Positions 62,773 through 64,000 of a stretch of DNA of 64,000 nucleotides are shown piece by piece. The stretch's first letter is position 1, and every line of letters starts with the position of its first letter. The translations under genes and the position numbers were made by a program. Origin of the DNA: Larimichthys crocea (taxonomy: Eukaryota > Chordata > Actinopteri > Sciaenidae); the NCBI RefSeq assembly GCF_000972845.2, contig NC_040032.1, positions 10,576,334 to 10,640,333 of the forward strand, in the 5' to 3' direction. Below the pieces are notes generated by a model, which saw nothing but the letters and a program-made list of their open reading frames with translations, was not told the DNA's origin and searched no databases.

Positions 62773-64000
62773 CATTCCCATTAAGTGAAGCACAATCAGT
62801 TGCCAGCTACATATAGCAAAGCTCGGAACGTCTGGCATTGTTTTAAACTCAGCAAAACATTATGAAACATTTTTTTTTACTTCCCCACAGATGCCTCATG
62901 TTAAAACTTTTTCTTTTACCCTTAACGTTTATATATCTCCAAGTGGAACTATTGTAAAAACATTCAATTCTTCTAAACCCTTTTTATCGAGCTCCTTTGT
63001 GTCCATTCCTCCCCGAACATGCCTCTTATCTAATAACCAAGCCCAACCAAGCTCCACACTTGTGGGTATAAGCGCACAGTAATGTTAAATTTACTCTGGA
63101 AAAGTTAGATTATTCTGTTGGCAACGAGACCAATCACAAATAATCCTGTGAGTGCTTCCTTTGGACGAAATGGCCGTCTATAGCTGGGTTTAATACGATA
63201 AGGAGCCTTTAGAGATCACGATCACAATTTAAACTTAGGAAACATGCTGATAACCAAACGTACCAAATAAACTATGCAAACTGCTGTATAATTTAGATTA
63301 ATAGGAAATGTTTTTGGGGGTAATGTTAAGCTAACAGATGCCCAGAATTGACTTTAACAGCATGAACTCACAGCACAGTAGGCCAAAATAGCACAAGCAC
63401 CATTACATGTGGTGTATTGGACCATTGAATCCCAATTGATTAAAGGGCTATGAACCATCTGCCACCTTTTGAAGGCTGTACAAAGAGATTGATGATGTTT
63501 ATCATGTTTCTATAAAACTCCAGAGGTGGCTTCTGAGCCAGCTCATAACTGGCCTGTAAATCGATATCTGTACGTCAGACAAGGCAAAGCTGATGGAGGC
63601 ACGATTTCAGTCCAACATGCACGTCCGTGCACGCGTGTGTGTGTGTGTGTGTGCGTGTATTTGTGTTTGTGTACTTCTACTATGGTCTGAAATTGAGGCA
63701 TCTGCTACCGGGCACGTCCATTCCAAGTGTGGAAATGGGTTTCAAACAAACCGATAAGTTAAAAAATGAACTAGTTCGACTGCAGGAACATTAACAAATA
63801 AAATAAAGATGGGAGGAAGTCACCTGCGATTTCCATACTAAGAAGCTCAATTCTCGTTACAGAAGATTTAAATATATGTAAAGTGGTAAACAATTTATGG
63901 AATACTTATACATGGGAGAGACTGGCAGACCTTTACTGCATACACACTGTGTGACTCTGGAGTACTCTCATCCTGAATTTATTGAGACTAATTCTAATCA
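62773..64000. other. Non-coding stretch to the window end
   Basis: No exon recognised. The GT microsatellite at 63635-63652 is the only simple repeat of note; a T-run lies at 62871-62878. Confidence 0.45.
63635..63652. repeat. (GT)9 microsatellite in a longer GT-rich run
   Basis: Nine GT units followed by GCGTGTATTTGTGTTTGTG. Alternating purine-pyrimidine with flanking GCACGCG, so a possible Z-DNA former. Confidence 0.9.

Larger units (their letters stand above)
21531..64000 (-). other. Probable intron 5' of the IgLON exon (continues off the right edge)
   Basis: The preceding exon should encode the mature N-terminus and the first strands of Ig domain 1, with a motif like DNVTVRQGE and ending in a split arginine codon. 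I did not find it on the minus strand, nor a signal-peptide exon. The intron therefore appears to be at least 42 kb, in keeping with the very long 5' introns of IgLON genes. All the repeats at higher coordinates sit inside it. Confidence 0.55.

Overview
The window looks like teleost fish nuclear DNA, most likely from a percomorph. It is AT-rich and CpG-poor, with introns, CA/GT microsatellites and long A-runs. It carries scattered, heavily mutated copies of interspersed repeats that I recognise as common in spiny-rayed fishes. No bacterial, phage, plasmid or CRISPR feature is present, and open frames of 60-170 codons are at the length expected by chance in AT-rich vertebrate DNA. Family assignments come from memory of family consensus sequences, not from a database search.

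Only one protein-coding exon can be supported. It lies on the minus strand at 21295-21530 and encodes most of the first immunoglobulin domain of an IgLON cell-adhesion protein (neurotrimin / OPCML / LSAMP / NEGR1 / IgLON5 family). It has a clean acceptor, a clean donor and 78 uninterrupted codons. No other IgLON exon was recognised in the 21.3 kb on its 3' side or the 42.5 kb on its 5' side. The simplest reading is that the whole window lies inside one very large IgLON gene transcribed leftward, with 1-21294 and 21531-64000 both intronic. IgLON genes are known for very long introns.

The intronic sequence holds the following repeats: an RTE/Rex-like LINE 3' end (2589-2885); short LINE tails (507-548, 12495-12523, 59588-59675); an L2/Maui-like LINE 3' end (31230-31849) followed by a common fish interspersed repeat (31963-32110); one large abundant fish repeat family (28083-28582, with pieces at 40747-40892 and 62706-62772); a second family (33593-33722, 37441-37542, 53877-54074); and a MITE-like element with inverted ends (59705-60040). 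Near 45194-45482 there is what looks like the 5' end of a dead DNA transposon, with CCAAT and TATA boxes and a 22-codon open frame.

No clear new system was found. The items most worth a second look are the CpG-dense patch at 44020-44350, the promoter-like relic at 45194-45482, an Ig-strand-like open segment at 15090-15233, a pair of octamer sites at 49425-49454, and several repeat-free blocks (notably 55370-56060 and 57360-57545) that read like conserved non-coding sequence and could be tested by fish-to-fish alignment.
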